Positions 15,220 through 24,415 of a stretch of 32,105 nt of DNA are shown one piece after another. The translations under genes and the position numbers were made by a program. Position 1 is the first letter of the stretch; each line of letters starts with the position of its first letter. The notes beneath the pieces were generated by a model that was not told the origin of the DNA, ran no database searches, and saw nothing but the letters and a program-made list of their open reading frames with translations. This stretch comes from an uncultured Agathobacter sp. (lineage in GTDB: Bacteria > Bacillota > Clostridia > Lachnospirales > Lachnospiraceae), in contig CAKRDT010000023.1 of NCBI GenBank assembly GCA_934316545.1, positions 1 to 32,105 of the forward strand, in the 5' to 3' direction.

Positions 15220-15230
15220 GGTTCAGATAT

Positions 15231-15734
15231 TTATGAAAATACTTTACAGATACTGTCGTAGTGAAGGAAAACTCCCTGATCGGCTAACTCTTTGATTTCT
15301 TCGGCAGTAGCAAATTTGAAGCCGTCGGTTTCGATTTCCTGAAGATGGATATCGTTTTCGTCAATGTCCATGACATAACGGTAGATATCTACAAAGTAGT
15401 TATCGCCTTCTCCGGGATTTTCTCTTTTATAGGAAAACATGTATCCGCCGCTTTGGGCATTGCGAACATCAAGTCCGGTTTCCTCTAATACTTCACGCCT
15501 TGCTGCATCCTCAGACGCTTCGCCTGCCTGTGCCGCACCTCCGGAAACTTCCCACCATCCCGGCGCCCAGGCTTTGGTCATGACACGTTTGGTAATAAGA
15601 AAGCGTCCATCCGGCCGCATAATGACACCGAGAACGGTCAAATGGTACTCATCGTCGGCAAGATTGAAATGATTGCGTTCCATGGTGCGTCCCGTGCGGA
15701 CTTTATTTTTATCGTAAATATCCCACAATTCCAT
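15231..15734 (-). CDS. Nudix hydrolase
   Basis: A 167-residue Nudix-family hydrolase, which cleaves nucleoside diphosphates linked to another group. The Nudix box fits perfectly: G66-x5-E72-x7-REVLEETGL (residues 66-88). The opening MELWDIYDKNKVRTGRTMER is like the isopentenyl-diphosphate isomerase/YfcD-type Nudix subgroup, in which a WD-Y-N-R-G header precedes the domain, but the substrate cannot be named. The ATG at 15734 has GAGGAG about 12 nt upstream, rather far. It is convergent with the csp gene and divergent from the M18 peptidase gene; about 220 bp of AT-rich intergenic sequence separates it from the latter. Confidence 0.92.
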   Translation of the reverse strand: MELWDIYDKNKVRTGRTMERNHFNLADDEYHLTVLGVIMRPDGRFLITKRVMTKAWAPGWWEVSGGAAQAGEASEDAARREVLEETGLDVRNAQSGGYMFSYKRENPGEGDNYFVDIYRYVMDIDENDIHLQEIETDGFKFATAEEIKELADQGVFLHYDSICKVFS

Positions 15735-15958
15735 CGTTTATGAATACTCCTCTGCTATGAAAAATCATGTATTGCATGCAATGCTGCGTTCATATCTATG
15801 TGTGATAGGCATGATACGAATTTATCATATACAATTTGAGTAAGAAAATCAAATTATTTATCAAATATAGAGTAAAGGTATTGGAAATTGCTGAGTTTTA
15901 AAATATACAAAATTATGGTACACTGAGCACAGATAACAAAGGAAAGTGAGGAAATAGA

Positions 15959-17242
15959 GTGAAAGAACAATTTTTAATAGACGTATTGAGGGCGGGGGTA
16001 TCTCCTTTTCACTGTGTGGCACATTCTTTAAGTGTATTAAAGGATGCCGGATTTGTGGAAATCTGCTATAACCAGCCGTGGAAGCTTGTGCCGGGAGGAA
16101 AGTATGTGATGAATCATCACGGAACGACGCTTTATGCGTTTACGGTAGGAGAGGAATTTGAGGCAAAGACCATGCTTCGCATGGCAGCTGCGCACACGGA
16201 TTATCCTTGCCTTAGGATGAAACCCCGTGCGGATTTTACAACAAATCGATACGCGCAGATGAATGTGGAAGTATATGGCGGCCCAATTCTTAATACGTGG
16301 TTTGATCGTCCGCTCGGTGTGGCGGGGCGTGTTGTGGTCCGAAGCGAGAATATGTTTGCGCCACGTACCATTTTGTATCGATCCGATAAGCCGACTCTTA
16401 CAATACCGAATCTGGCTATCCATATGAATCGTGATGTCAATAAAGGGGTGGAAATCAACAATCAGATCGATCTGATGCCGATTGTTGATCTGCTGCCTAA
16501 GGAACAACAAAGCAGTGAGTATTTCATAGATTTTCTGGCAGATGAACTTCAGGTTGCGAAGGAGGATATACTGGACTTTGAGCTTGGAACCTATTGTATG
16601 GAAGACCCGATGTATGTTGGTATCAAGGAAACGATGATTTCTTCGCCGAGACTTGATAATCAGACTTCGGTTGCTGCTCTGCTTGAGGCGATCATGACGG
16701 CAGATCGCAAGACGGGGATTAATCTGATTGCACTTTTTGATCATGAGGAGATCGGCAATACGAGCAAGCAAGGCGCAGCATCGATCCTGCTTCACGATAT
16801 GGTAAGAAGAATTGCAAAGGGACTGGGATTGAATGGGGAGCAGACAGAGTGCATGCTCTACGACGCGATGCTTCTGTCGGTTGATGTGGCACATGCGATG
16901 CATCCAAATCATAAGGGCAAGATGGACATTACGAATCAGCCGGTAATGGGAAGCGGATTCTGTATAAAGGAAGCCTGTTCGCAGTCTTATGCGACAGATG
17001 CGGAGGCGGTATCCATTCTCAGACAGATCTGTGATGCTTATAAGATTCCTTATCAGATTTTTGTTAATCGCTCGGATGTGCGTGGTGGCGGGACATTAGG
17101 TTCTGTAGCATCGACACTTCTTCCGGTAAAAACGGTAGATATTGGAATACCGCTGCTTGCGATGCATTCTGCGAGAGAACTGATGGGAGAAGCGGATATG
17201 CGTTCCCTTGCAGATGCGGTGAGATGTTTTATGTCTGTTTAA
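15959..17242 (+). CDS. M18-family aminopeptidase
   Basis: A 427-residue cytosolic metalloaminopeptidase of family M18 (aspartyl aminopeptidase-like), which removes N-terminal residues, often acidic ones, using two metal ions. The family header SPFHCVAHSLSVLKDAGF is at residues 15-32. Metal/active-site segments are AAHTDYP (His79, Asp81), DHEEIG (near 261-266) and DVAHAMHP (near 305-312), with the C-terminal GGTLGSVAST. Length is typical. The GTG start has GAGG 8 nt upstream. No terminator is obvious after the stop; the 210 bp before the DegV gene is AT-rich without further features. Confidence 0.93.
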   Translation: MKEQFLIDVLRAGVSPFHCVAHSLSVLKDAGFVEICYNQPWKLVPGGKYVMNHHGTTLYAFTVGEEFEAKTMLRMAAAHTDYPCLRMKPRADFTTNRYAQMNVEVYGGPILNTWFDRPLGVAGRVVVRSENMFAPRTILYRSDKPTLTIPNLAIHMNRDVNKGVEINNQIDLMPIVDLLPKEQQSSEYFIDFLADELQVAKEDILDFELGTYCMEDPMYVGIKETMISSPRLDNQTSVAALLEAIMTADRKTGINLIALFDHEEIGNTSKQGAASILLHDMVRRIAKGLGLNGEQTECMLYDAMLLSVDVAHAMHPNHKGKMDITNQPVMGSGFCIKEACSQSYATDAEAVSILRQICDAYKIPYQIFVNRSDVRGGGTLGSVASTLLPVKTVDIGIPLLAMHSARELMGEADMRSLADAVRCFMSV

Positions 17243-17455
17243 AAGTTTTTATAAAGAGATGTTTTATGCCGAAAACGGATCATATTATGAAAAAACTATG
17301 AAATACATAAAAATAGTGAATTCCCTCTTTTCAAAAGATTAAAATGATGGTAGTATATCAACATAGTATTAAAAACTACTTGTGATGGAATAAAATAACT
17401 TTTATCAAAGTTTTTGGAAACGTATAACTAGATATCGTAGAAAAGAGGATGGCAT

Positions 17456-18295
17456 ATGTATAAGATTGTAATTGATAGTTGCGGTGAATTACCGGAAGAA
17501 TTAAAGCATGACGGACATTTTTGCAATGTACCGCTTGAAATTGAAGTGGACGGACATCATATCACGGATGATGAGACCTTTGATCAGAAAGATTTTCTGC
17601 AGCGTGTCAAGAACTCTATCCACAGTCCGAAATCGGCATGTCCGTCTCCGGAACGCTATATGGCTGCATTTGAGGGAGAGGCGGAGCATATATATGTTGT
17701 TACGCTTTCCGGAAAGCTTAGTGGTTCGTACAATAGTGCAGTACTGGCTTCTCAGCTCTATCATGAGGAAAATAAGAAATCCAAACAGATTCATGTATTC
17801 AATTCAAAATCAGCATCGATCGGAGAAACTTTGATAGGACTTAAGATTCAGGAAATGGAAGAAAACGGACTCTCTTTTGAAGAGATTGTTGATCGGGTAG
17901 AAGAGTATATTTCTTCCATGAATACCTTTTTTGTGTTAGAGACACTTGAGACGCTTCGTAAAGCGGGACGTTTAAGTAATCTGAAAGCTCTCGTTGCCAA
18001 TACACTCAACATTAAGCCTGTTATGGGATCAACGAAGGAAGGTATGATCCAGCAGCTTGGGCAGGCGCGCGGAATGAAGAAAGCACTCAATAAGATGGTG
18101 GAAGATATGCTTAAGGTGACAAAGAACTGTGAGAATCGTGTTCTTGCGATCGCACATTGTAATTGTCCGGAACGTGCACTGTTCGTTAAGGAAACGATTG
18201 AGAAGGCTGCCAAGTTCAAGAAAATCGTCATTGTCAATACGGCCGGAGTTTCCAGCATGTATGCCAATGATGGCGGATTGATCATGGCTGTGTAA
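17456..18295 (+). CDS. DegV-family fatty-acid-binding protein
   Basis: A 279-residue DegV protein. Members of the family (including FakB) bind a fatty acid in a deep pocket and present it to the FakA kinase for phosphorylation. Visible motifs are the N-terminal IDSCGELPEEL, the ligand-contact segments VTLSGKLSGSYNSA and KAGRLS, and a closing TAGVSSMYANDGGL. It is full length. No fakA neighbour lies in the window, so whether it serves host fatty-acid use or another lipid role is open. ATG at 17456 follows GAGGATGG. A long bidirectional terminator separates it from the convergent sensor kinase gene. Confidence 0.93.
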   Translation: MYKIVIDSCGELPEELKHDGHFCNVPLEIEVDGHHITDDETFDQKDFLQRVKNSIHSPKSACPSPERYMAAFEGEAEHIYVVTLSGKLSGSYNSAVLASQLYHEENKKSKQIHVFNSKSASIGETLIGLKIQEMEENGLSFEEIVDRVEEYISSMNTFFVLETLETLRKAGRLSNLKALVANTLNIKPVMGSTKEGMIQQLGQARGMKKALNKMVEDMLKVTKNCENRVLAIAHCNCPERALFVKETIEKAAKFKKIVIVNTAGVSSMYANDGGLIMAV

Positions 18296-18314
18296 TTGTG
18301 AAAATCAGTACACC

Positions 18315-18355
18315 AAAAGGGTGGATGATTCGATATCGGAATCATCCACCCTTTT
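18315..18355. terminator. Bidirectional terminator, degV / sensor kinase
   Basis: A 17-bp perfect stem AAAAGGGTGGATGATTC / GAATCATCCACCCTTTT with a 7-nt loop. A/T runs on both sides allow termination on both strands. It lies exactly between the two convergent genes. Confidence 0.93.
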
Positions 18356-18367
18356 CCTGTCACCTGA

Positions 18368-19645
18368 TTATAGGGATGCCTGAAAACGGAATTCGCCGTG
18401 ATCGGCAAAAAAACCATAAATGCCATGGTACTTTTCGACGACGGATATCATACTTTGGACGCCGATTCCGTGGTTGGCAGCTTTGGAAATCGGAATTTCA
18501 TTTTCAAAAATCGGAGCAAGCTCGTAGCTGTTTATCACATTGATGCATAGCAGCGAGTTTTTTTCGTACACTTTTAATGTGATATAGCGATTTGATTGCG
18601 GATTCATTTGTTCGCAAGCATGCAGAGCATTTTCCAGAGCATTTGCAAACAAGCTGCATAAGTCTGTAATCTGAAACCGGGAGAACGCAGTCGCCGTAAT
18701 GGAAATCTGCATCGGAATATGTGCTTCGGCCGCCTTGTCTGCGTAGGAAGATACGATGAGGTTGACCGAATTGTTGATGCAGTAACGGATGACGCGGCTA
18801 TGTTCTAAGTCAGAACATATTTCATTGATATAGGCAGTGGCATCTTCCGGCTTATTTGCATCCAGACAATTCTGGATAAAATTCATATGGTGCCGCAGAT
18901 CGTGCCGATAGATGGATGCCTGTTTCTGAGAAGCGGAAAGCTGGGCGATTTCTTTCTGTGCCTGTATTGCAGCCGTTGTAAGAAGAATGTTTTCACGCTC
19001 TGCTTTATTTTTTTCGCTGGAAAATTTCAGAGAGAGTATGGATAAGATAAAAAACGAAATCACAAGAAAACTGTCCATGAAATCAATTACTACAGCACCG
19101 CCGGAGTAGAGCAGATCCGTGTAGACAGTGAAGGAGTATTCAAGAATATAATAGGAAAGAGGCAGCATGACAAAAAGCAGCAGTGTCGTGCGGCTTTCAT
19201 ATTTCAGACGAATGATGTAAGGCGATATAAATTTGATGATAATGTACAGAAGCGGAATCGTTACGACAATCGACACGAAACTGGCGACAAGCGGACTATC
19301 GCCAAAGAAGGATGCAAAAAATGTTCCGATCCATTTGCGCGGTGTGCACATCAGATAGGCTGCGAGTACTGCAATGATCGAGATGGAAAAGCTTCTGTGA
19401 AAATACAGACAAATCAGAAGCATCAGCGGAATATGGATGAGGAACGGGTAGCATTTGTACAGAGAGACTTCACCCATAAACAGATAGAAGACAAGTTGTG
19501 CGAGACTGAAGGCAAGGATTGTCAGGATATATTGCCTTTTGTTTTCGCTGAAACTGATATCGGCCAGGTACAATGATACAATGATTCCGAATAAGAGTAC
19601 GAAAGCATAATTGATCAGTCCTAATGTAGTTGCAAGTGCTGGCAT
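18368..19645 (-). CDS. AgrC/LytS-like sensor histidine kinase (GHKL)
   Basis: A 425-residue sensor kinase. Residues 1-210 hold six or seven membrane helices, as in peptide-sensing AgrC/ComD receptors. A coiled region (211-240) is followed by the kinase core: phospho-acceptor motif YRHDLRHHMNFI with His248, N-box LFANALENALHAC (Asn335/Asn339), and G-box NHGIGVQSM at 391-399. The ATP-binding GHKL domain is full length. It is second in the operon: its ATG is 2 bp after the stop of the LytTR regulator, and its GGAGGAG site lies inside that gene. No AgrD-like peptide or AgrB gene is visible in the window, so the signal is unknown. Confidence 0.93.
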   Translation of the reverse strand: MPALATTLGLINYAFVLLFGIIVSLYLADISFSENKRQYILTILAFSLAQLVFYLFMGEVSLYKCYPFLIHIPLMLLICLYFHRSFSISIIAVLAAYLMCTPRKWIGTFFASFFGDSPLVASFVSIVVTIPLLYIIIKFISPYIIRLKYESRTTLLLFVMLPLSYYILEYSFTVYTDLLYSGGAVVIDFMDSFLVISFFILSILSLKFSSEKNKAERENILLTTAAIQAQKEIAQLSASQKQASIYRHDLRHHMNFIQNCLDANKPEDATAYINEICSDLEHSRVIRYCINNSVNLIVSSYADKAAEAHIPMQISITATAFSRFQITDLCSLFANALENALHACEQMNPQSNRYITLKVYEKNSLLCINVINSYELAPIFENEIPISKAANHGIGVQSMISVVEKYHGIYGFFADHGEFRFQASL

Positions 19646-19647
19646 GG

Positions 19648-20361
19648 TTACTCCTCCATCTGAAAGGCGAGATAGTGTTTTTTGATATCGGTTACGCGAC
19701 GCTGCGCGAGTGGAATACTTTTGCCGGTGCTCAGCTGCATGTCGGTTGCACCGATGGTGCGGATATAGTTCATGTTCACCAGATAAGAGCGGTGTGCAAG
19801 TATAAATTCTCTGTGCCGCAATAATTCATCACAGACCGATGTAAACAGATCGGAACATGTAATCTGTTCCCCACTGTTTGTGTAATAAATCACTTTGCGG
19901 TTCTGTGCTTCGGCAAAAACAATTTCGGACAGACTCACTTTGTGAACACCGATTTTGCTGCTTAGTACCAGATAGTCATTCTGTTCTGCCGCTTTATCGT
20001 GAAACAAATCATCTAATGCGGCAAAGAAGATCTCCTCCTCCACTGGTTTCATCAGGTAATTTGCTGCTTTAACGGTATAGCTTTCTACTGCGAACTCCGG
20101 CGAGGTGGTCAGAAAGATGATCGCTGCCGCCTTATCGAAACTTCGAATCTCGCGCGCAAGCTCCACACCGGTAAGCCCGGGCATCATGATGTCAAGCAGA
20201 TAAAGATCAAAGCGCTCTTTCGGAGCCTGTGAAGCCAGTTCTACACTGCTCGTGTATTCTTTGTATATCAGAGGCTTCTGATGCTTGTTACAGTAGTGCT
20301 CGAACATGGTCTTTAAGGCTGATAGTTCTTTTGTGTCATCATCGCACAATGCAATCTTCAT
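19648..20361 (-). CDS. LytTR-family response regulator
   Basis: A 237-residue response regulator. Residues 1-120 are a receiver domain: acidic cluster Asp7-Asp9, phospho-acceptor Asp57 in LYLLDIMMPGL, and KPVEEE with the conserved Lys near 108. Residues 135-232 are a LytTR DNA-binding domain (EIVFAEAQNRKVIYYT; FILAHRSYLVNMNYIR). It is the partner of the kinase encoded just downstream. AAAGGAG lies 6 nt before the ATG. LytTR regulators usually bind direct repeats upstream of their targets; no such repeat was identified with confidence here. Confidence 0.95.
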   Translation of the reverse strand: MKIALCDDDTKELSALKTMFEHYCNKHQKPLIYKEYTSSVELASQAPKERFDLYLLDIMMPGLTGVELAREIRSFDKAAAIIFLTTSPEFAVESYTVKAANYLMKPVEEEIFFAALDDLFHDKAAEQNDYLVLSSKIGVHKVSLSEIVFAEAQNRKVIYYTNSGEQITCSDLFTSVCDELLRHREFILAHRSYLVNMNYIRTIGATDMQLSTGKSIPLAQRRVTDIKKHYLAFQMEE

Positions 20362-20494
20362 GTGAGTCTCCTTTCGAAGTGTTTGTCTTCATTATACCTT
20401 ACGATTTTACAAATTTCTACAAATAACTGGCATCGTTCATGTCGTATATGATGTAATTGGTGCAGATTTTTCCACAAATCCAGGCAAATGTAGT

Positions 20495-20627
20495 ATTCTA
20501 TAAGTAGTTACTTTGAAGGTATGTCCCAAGCTATCTTTGAAGTAACCCAGCTAACTCAACAAAGTAACTGCATAAACAGGGTCAATGTATCGCATGAGAA
20601 GTTATACATTGACCCTGTTTTTTTGTA
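20495..20627 (+). ncRNA. Candidate structured small RNA upstream of folC
   Basis: Between the divergent LytTR operon and folC there is a structured stretch. AGTTACTTTG (about 20506-20515) pairs with CAAAGTAACT (about 20560-20569), and a 16-bp hairpin AACAGGGTCAATGTAT / ATACATTGACCCTGTT (20575-20620) followed by seven T forms a strong terminator. TATTCT/TATAAG near 20496-20504 could be its -10 box. The direct CTTTGAAGTAAC/ACTTTGAAG echoes inside suggest alternative pairings. It does not fit the THF riboswitch consensus I know. It is either an independent RNA of about 120 nt or an attenuator for folC. Confidence 0.45.
20575..20627 (+). terminator. Strong terminator upstream of folC
   Basis: Stem AACAGGGTCAATGTAT / ATACATTGACCCTGTT with a 13-nt loop and a T run. 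It ends 37 bp before the folC start codon. Confidence 0.9.
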
Positions 20628-20636
20628 TGATATACT
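20609..20636 (+). promoter_or_regulatory. folC promoter nested in the terminator
   Basis: TTGACC (20609-20614), 16-bp spacer, TATACT (20631-20636). The -35 lies inside the descending arm of the terminator and the spacer is its T run. Transcription of folC could therefore start just after the upstream RNA ends. Confidence 0.6.
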
Positions 20637-20663
20637 TAGAATAAAAACGAACGAGGCAAAATT

Positions 20664-21869
20664 TTGTATACATACGAAGAAGTCATAGATCAAATCGAAA
20701 ACAGCAGAAGATTCGGCAACCTGCCCGGCGCGGAAGTGACAGGGCGGATGCTTGAAGCACTTGACAATCCGCAGGAAGGGCTTCGCTTTATCCACGTTGC
20801 GGGAACAAATGGAAAAGGTTCCACCTGTGCGTTCCTGACGAATATATTTACGCAGGCCGGTCTGAAATGCGGCTGCTTTACGTCACCGCATCTGATCCAT
20901 TTTGAGGAGCGTATTACGGTCGGTCAGCAGATGATTCCGAAGGATGCGGTAGCACGAATCGGAAATGAGCTTCTTGCAATGGATTTCGGTGTGACACCGA
21001 CGATGTTTGACTACTGTCTGGTGATGGCAGTGTTGTATTTTAAAGAGTGTAATTGTGATGTTGCGGTCATGGAAACAGGACTCGGAGGAAGACTCGACTC
21101 GACGAATGCATTGGGCAATCCGATGGTTGCGGTCATCACAAGGATCGGTTACGATCATATGGCAATCCTCGGCAATACGTTGACGGAGATTGCATCGGAA
21201 AAAGCAGGCATCTTAAAAGAAAACGTACCGGCAATCTTTGCACCGCAGGAGGATGAGGCGCTTGCTGTGCTTAAGCTGCATCGGGGAAGACTTGTGTGTG
21301 AGTCGGACATGCGGCAGGTGGCTGCGATGCGGCCGGGACTTACCGGAGCGTATCAGTTGGAAAATGGTGCGGCAGCAATGCTTGCCGCAAGAAGTTTCTT
21401 CGCACAGAATCAGACGGATCCGGCAAAAGCAGAGGCTGCAATCAAAAACGGAATTCATACAGCGGTATGGAAGGGGCGTATGGAACTGTTAAGTAAGGAG
21501 CCGTTCCTTATGGTGGACGGTGCGCACAACAGTAACGGAATCCATGCGCTGGCCGAGAGCTTAAGGCAGCTTTATCCGAACGAAAAGTTTCATTTCGTGA
21601 TGGGTGTGATGGCGGATAAAGATTATGAGAAGATGATCGAAGAACTGCTTCCTCTTGCCATCGATTTTGTAACCGTAACGCCGGAGAGCAGCCGCGCGCT
21701 GCAGGCGGAGCGTCTGGCGGAGAATATCAGAAATCACAGTGTCCCGGCGAGAAGTATCGAGCGGGTTTCGGATGTACTTGCGTTGCCGAAACAAGGAGAG
21801 AAGACGATTGCACTCGGATCGCTTTATTTTATCGGGGAGCTGGAAGCAATCTACTACCATGAAGTCTGA
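20664..21869 (+). CDS. folC: Folylpolyglutamate / dihydrofolate synthase
   Basis: A 401-residue Mur-ligase-type enzyme that adds glutamate to folates (and possibly to dihydropteroate) with ATP in the cytoplasm. The P-loop HVAGTNGKGST has GTNGKGST at residues 47-54. Further family signatures are SPHL, METGLGGRLDSTNA, DHMAILGNTLTEIASEKAGI and MVDGAHNSNGI. It is slightly shorter than the usual 420-430 residues. The start is a TTG at 20664 with GAGG 7 nt upstream; no in-frame ATG fits the conserved opening YTYEEVIDQIENSRRFG. Its own promoter appears to sit inside the preceding terminator. The next gene follows after 114 bp with no clear terminator. Confidence 0.95.
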   Translation: MYTYEEVIDQIENSRRFGNLPGAEVTGRMLEALDNPQEGLRFIHVAGTNGKGSTCAFLTNIFTQAGLKCGCFTSPHLIHFEERITVGQQMIPKDAVARIGNELLAMDFGVTPTMFDYCLVMAVLYFKECNCDVAVMETGLGGRLDSTNALGNPMVAVITRIGYDHMAILGNTLTEIASEKAGILKENVPAIFAPQEDEALAVLKLHRGRLVCESDMRQVAAMRPGLTGAYQLENGAAAMLAARSFFAQNQTDPAKAEAAIKNGIHTAVWKGRMELLSKEPFLMVDGAHNSNGIHALAESLRQLYPNEKFHFVMGVMADKDYEKMIEELLPLAIDFVTVTPESSRALQAERLAENIRNHSVPARSIERVSDVLALPKQGEKTIALGSLYFIGELEAIYYHEV

Positions 21870-21983
21870 AGCATGGGAATGAAAATTCATGTAAGCGGTA
21901 AAATGCCCGGAAGTTTCGAGAAGACATGCAAAGCATAATGGAAGTTGTCTTGAAAAAATAAGAGGAAAGTAAGAAAGATACAA

Positions 21984-22874
21984 ATGTCCTATTTATATGA
22001 ACATAAAAAGAACCGCAAAGGTCAGGAATATATAGAAATGATTGGATACGAAGGCACGATACGCCACTTATCCGTTCCGGCAATCATAGAAGATCTTCCG
22101 GTGCGAAGCATCGGCAAGAGCGCTTTTTCGGGGAGGGAGGATCTCTTAAGCGTGGAGCTTCCGGCAACCATTGATACACTTGGCCGCTATGCATTCTACA
22201 ACTGTAAGAATCTGCGCAGTCTGAGCTTGTATGATCAGGTGGAGGATTATTATGATGGCGTGATCAAGCAGTGCCAGAGTCTGTCCGAAATCACGCTGCA
22301 GCAGGAGCGTGATAGGTTCTCGGTTATGAAGGAACTGCTCGCGGACAATGACAGGCGGCTGACCTTTACGGTAAAACCGATGAATCTGCGGCTGACGTTT
22401 CCGGCATATGTGTACGACTTCGTGGAGGATGTGGAGGCACGCGTGCTGCACCATAAGATCGAGGGCAGCGGCTATCCGTACCGTGAGTGTGTCACACGAA
22501 AAGGCGTGGATCTGCTGGCGTATGACAAGCTTTTTTCCCATGTGATCAGTGATGATTATGAGGCCGCGGTCATGGTTGCGCTTAACCGGCTGCGCTATCC
22601 GATCGAGCTGGAAGATGCTGCAAAGGAACAGTATGCGCAGTATCTGGAGCAGAACGCCCGCGTAGTACTGCTGAAACTGATCGGGCAGGAGCGTGAGGAG
22701 GAAATTCGTTATCTGTGCGAGGAGTGTCTCATTACAAAGGATGCATTGGAGGATGGCCTGTATGAGGCAGCAGATAAGAAATTAAGTGCGATCGCGGCGA
22801 TACTGATGGAGTATCAGCGGCAGCATTTTACGGCGCACCGGCAGGTCGCAAAACTGACGTTGGATGAGTGGTAG
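21984..22874 (+). CDS. Cytoplasmic leucine-rich repeat (BspA-type) protein
   Basis: A 296-residue protein with no signal peptide. Residues about 30-120 hold BspA-type leucine-rich repeats (LRR_5): LPVRSIGKSAFSG, LLSVELPATIDTLGRYAFYN and CKNLRSLSLYDQVEDYY. The remainder is mostly helical, ending in an Arg/Gln-rich helix. Most BspA-type proteins are secreted; this one appears to be an intracellular binding module. It is the first of three genes, followed by a VWA protein and a MoxR ATPase, so it may be a substrate or adaptor for them (inference). The ribosome site is weak (AGAGGAAAG about 14 nt before, or AAGAAAG about 6 nt before). Confidence 0.85.
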   Translation: MSYLYEHKKNRKGQEYIEMIGYEGTIRHLSVPAIIEDLPVRSIGKSAFSGREDLLSVELPATIDTLGRYAFYNCKNLRSLSLYDQVEDYYDGVIKQCQSLSEITLQQERDRFSVMKELLADNDRRLTFTVKPMNLRLTFPAYVYDFVEDVEARVLHHKIEGSGYPYRECVTRKGVDLLAYDKLFSHVISDDYEAAVMVALNRLRYPIELEDAAKEQYAQYLEQNARVVLLKLIGQEREEEIRYLCEECLITKDALEDGLYEAADKKLSAIAAILMEYQRQHFTAHRQVAKLTLDEW

Positions 22875-22958
22875 AATCGTTTGGAAGAATCAAAAAGGCA
22901 AGGATGAAATTGAAATTGAAATTGAGGATTACAGAGAGAACGGATCGTACATGAAACT

Positions 22959-24362
22959 ATGAAGACGAGAATAGAACTGGAAAATACAGGAAATAAAATA
23001 TTGAACAGCGTTCGAACCGAGTTATATCTGTCGATGCGCTTTATGGGGCCGGCTTTGGGCAGTCTGGGATTTAAGATGGATCTCTCGACGCGCACGGTCG
23101 GTACGGATGCGGCATTTATCCGGTTCAATCCGACCTATCTGCTGCACACATACATTGAGAGGCCGGAGCTGCTGAACCGTGCATACATGCATATGCTGAT
23201 GCACTGTCTGTTCCGCCATATGTTTTCTGCGAAGAATCATGAGGATAGTGAACTGTGGGATCTGTGCTGTGATATTGCAGTGGAGTCGGTCGTGGATTCG
23301 ATGGAGTATCCGAGCATTCTACGTGTGACATCGGATTTCCGCCAGCAGTGGTACGAGAAACTGACGGCGGAGCTGAAGGTGCTGACAGCGGAGAAACTAT
23401 ACCATTATTTTATATTAAGAAAACGTGATCCGTATCTGGAAGAATCGCTCCGGCAGGAATTTGCGATGTGTGATCACAGCTTCTGGGAGCGCATGCAGCC
23501 GCCGGAGGATGAGGATGACAAGAATCCGAAGGCACCGATGGAAAATGAGAGCAGCGAGTCAGACAGCGAGCAGCAGCCTGCCGGTGAGAAGCAGAAGGAC
23601 GCTACCCCGATGGGATCGATGGATCCGAAGGAAGAGGAGTGGAAGGAGAATGCGAAGCGCATCGAAAGCGATATGGAGACGTATGCAAAGGATGCGTCGC
23701 AAGATGCCGGAAAGCTGGCATGGATGCTCCAGATGCAGAACCGGGAGCGCAAAAGCTACAAGGAATATCTAAAGAAGTTTGCCGTCGTGCGTGAGGAAGT
23801 ATCGGTGGATATGGATTCATTTGATTACGGATTTTATATGTACGGATTACAGATGTATGGAAACATGCCGCTCATTGAGGAGAACGAGTACCGCGAGGCG
23901 AAGAAGGTCGAGGAACTTGTGATCGCGATCGACACGTCCGCATCGTGCAAGGACAGGCTTGTGCAGCAGTTTATCAATGAGACGGGAGCAATCCTTAAGC
24001 AGCAGGAATCCTTCTTCCATAAAGTAAATATCCGGATCATTGAATGCGATGATCAGATCCAGCGCGATGTGCGCATTACAAATATGGATGAGATGAACGC
24101 GTATGCGGAGGGCTTTCATGTGGAGGGCGGATACGGAACGGACTTCCGGCCGGTCTTTGATTATGTGGAAACGCTGCGTAAGCGGGGCGAGTTAAAGCAG
24201 CTCAAGGGACTGATGTATTTTACGGACGGTTTTGGCGAGTATCCGAAGAAACCAACAGACTACGAGACGGTGTTCGTCTTCTACGGAGACGAGGAGCGGG
24301 AGGAGAGCAAGGTGCCGGACTGGGCGGTAAAGCTGTATCTTGAAGCATCAACCGAACGGTGA
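22959..24362 (+). CDS. VWA-like protein with degenerate metallopeptidase domain
   Basis: A 467-residue COG3864/DUF2201-type protein. The N-terminal domain aligns with the putative zinc metallopeptidase of the family (FNPTYLL ... ELWDLCCDIAVE), but the expected HExxH is HMLMH at residues 78-82: both His remain and the catalytic Glu is Met. The middle (about 170-250) is acidic, low-complexity and rich in Glu/Lys/Ser. The C-terminal part is a von Willebrand A-like domain with the MIDAS motif DTSAS at 325-329, VEGGYGTDF and MYFTDGFGEYP. It should partner with the MoxR ATPase encoded 53 bp downstream, as in RavA-ViaA-like chaperone pairs. No membrane segment is visible. Confidence 0.88.
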   Translation: MKTRIELENTGNKILNSVRTELYLSMRFMGPALGSLGFKMDLSTRTVGTDAAFIRFNPTYLLHTYIERPELLNRAYMHMLMHCLFRHMFSAKNHEDSELWDLCCDIAVESVVDSMEYPSILRVTSDFRQQWYEKLTAELKVLTAEKLYHYFILRKRDPYLEESLRQEFAMCDHSFWERMQPPEDEDDKNPKAPMENESSESDSEQQPAGEKQKDATPMGSMDPKEEEWKENAKRIESDMETYAKDASQDAGKLAWMLQMQNRERKSYKEYLKKFAVVREEVSVDMDSFDYGFYMYGLQMYGNMPLIEENEYREAKKVEELVIAIDTSASCKDRLVQQFINETGAILKQQESFFHKVNIRIIECDDQIQRDVRITNMDEMNAYAEGFHVEGGYGTDFRPVFDYVETLRKRGELKQLKGLMYFTDGFGEYPKKPTDYETVFVFYGDEEREESKVPDWAVKLYLEASTER

Positions 24363-24415
24363 AAAACAGGAGCGCAGGAAAAAGATAGATTTAGAATCGA
24401 ACAAGGAGTACAATC

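Noticed and set aside
16037..16912. 291-codon minus-strand open frame
   Set aside because: Antisense to the M18 aminopeptidase, whose motifs are intact; the shadow reads as Arg/His/Ile-rich sequence with no recognisable domain.
18368..20361. agr-type quorum-sensing locus
   Set aside because: The kinase and LytTR regulator resemble AgrC/AgrA, but no AgrB peptidase or AgrD peptide gene is nearby.
20495..20627. Tetrahydrofolate riboswitch before folC
   Set aside because: The conserved core sequences of the THF riboswitch that I know are not present, although the position would suit one.
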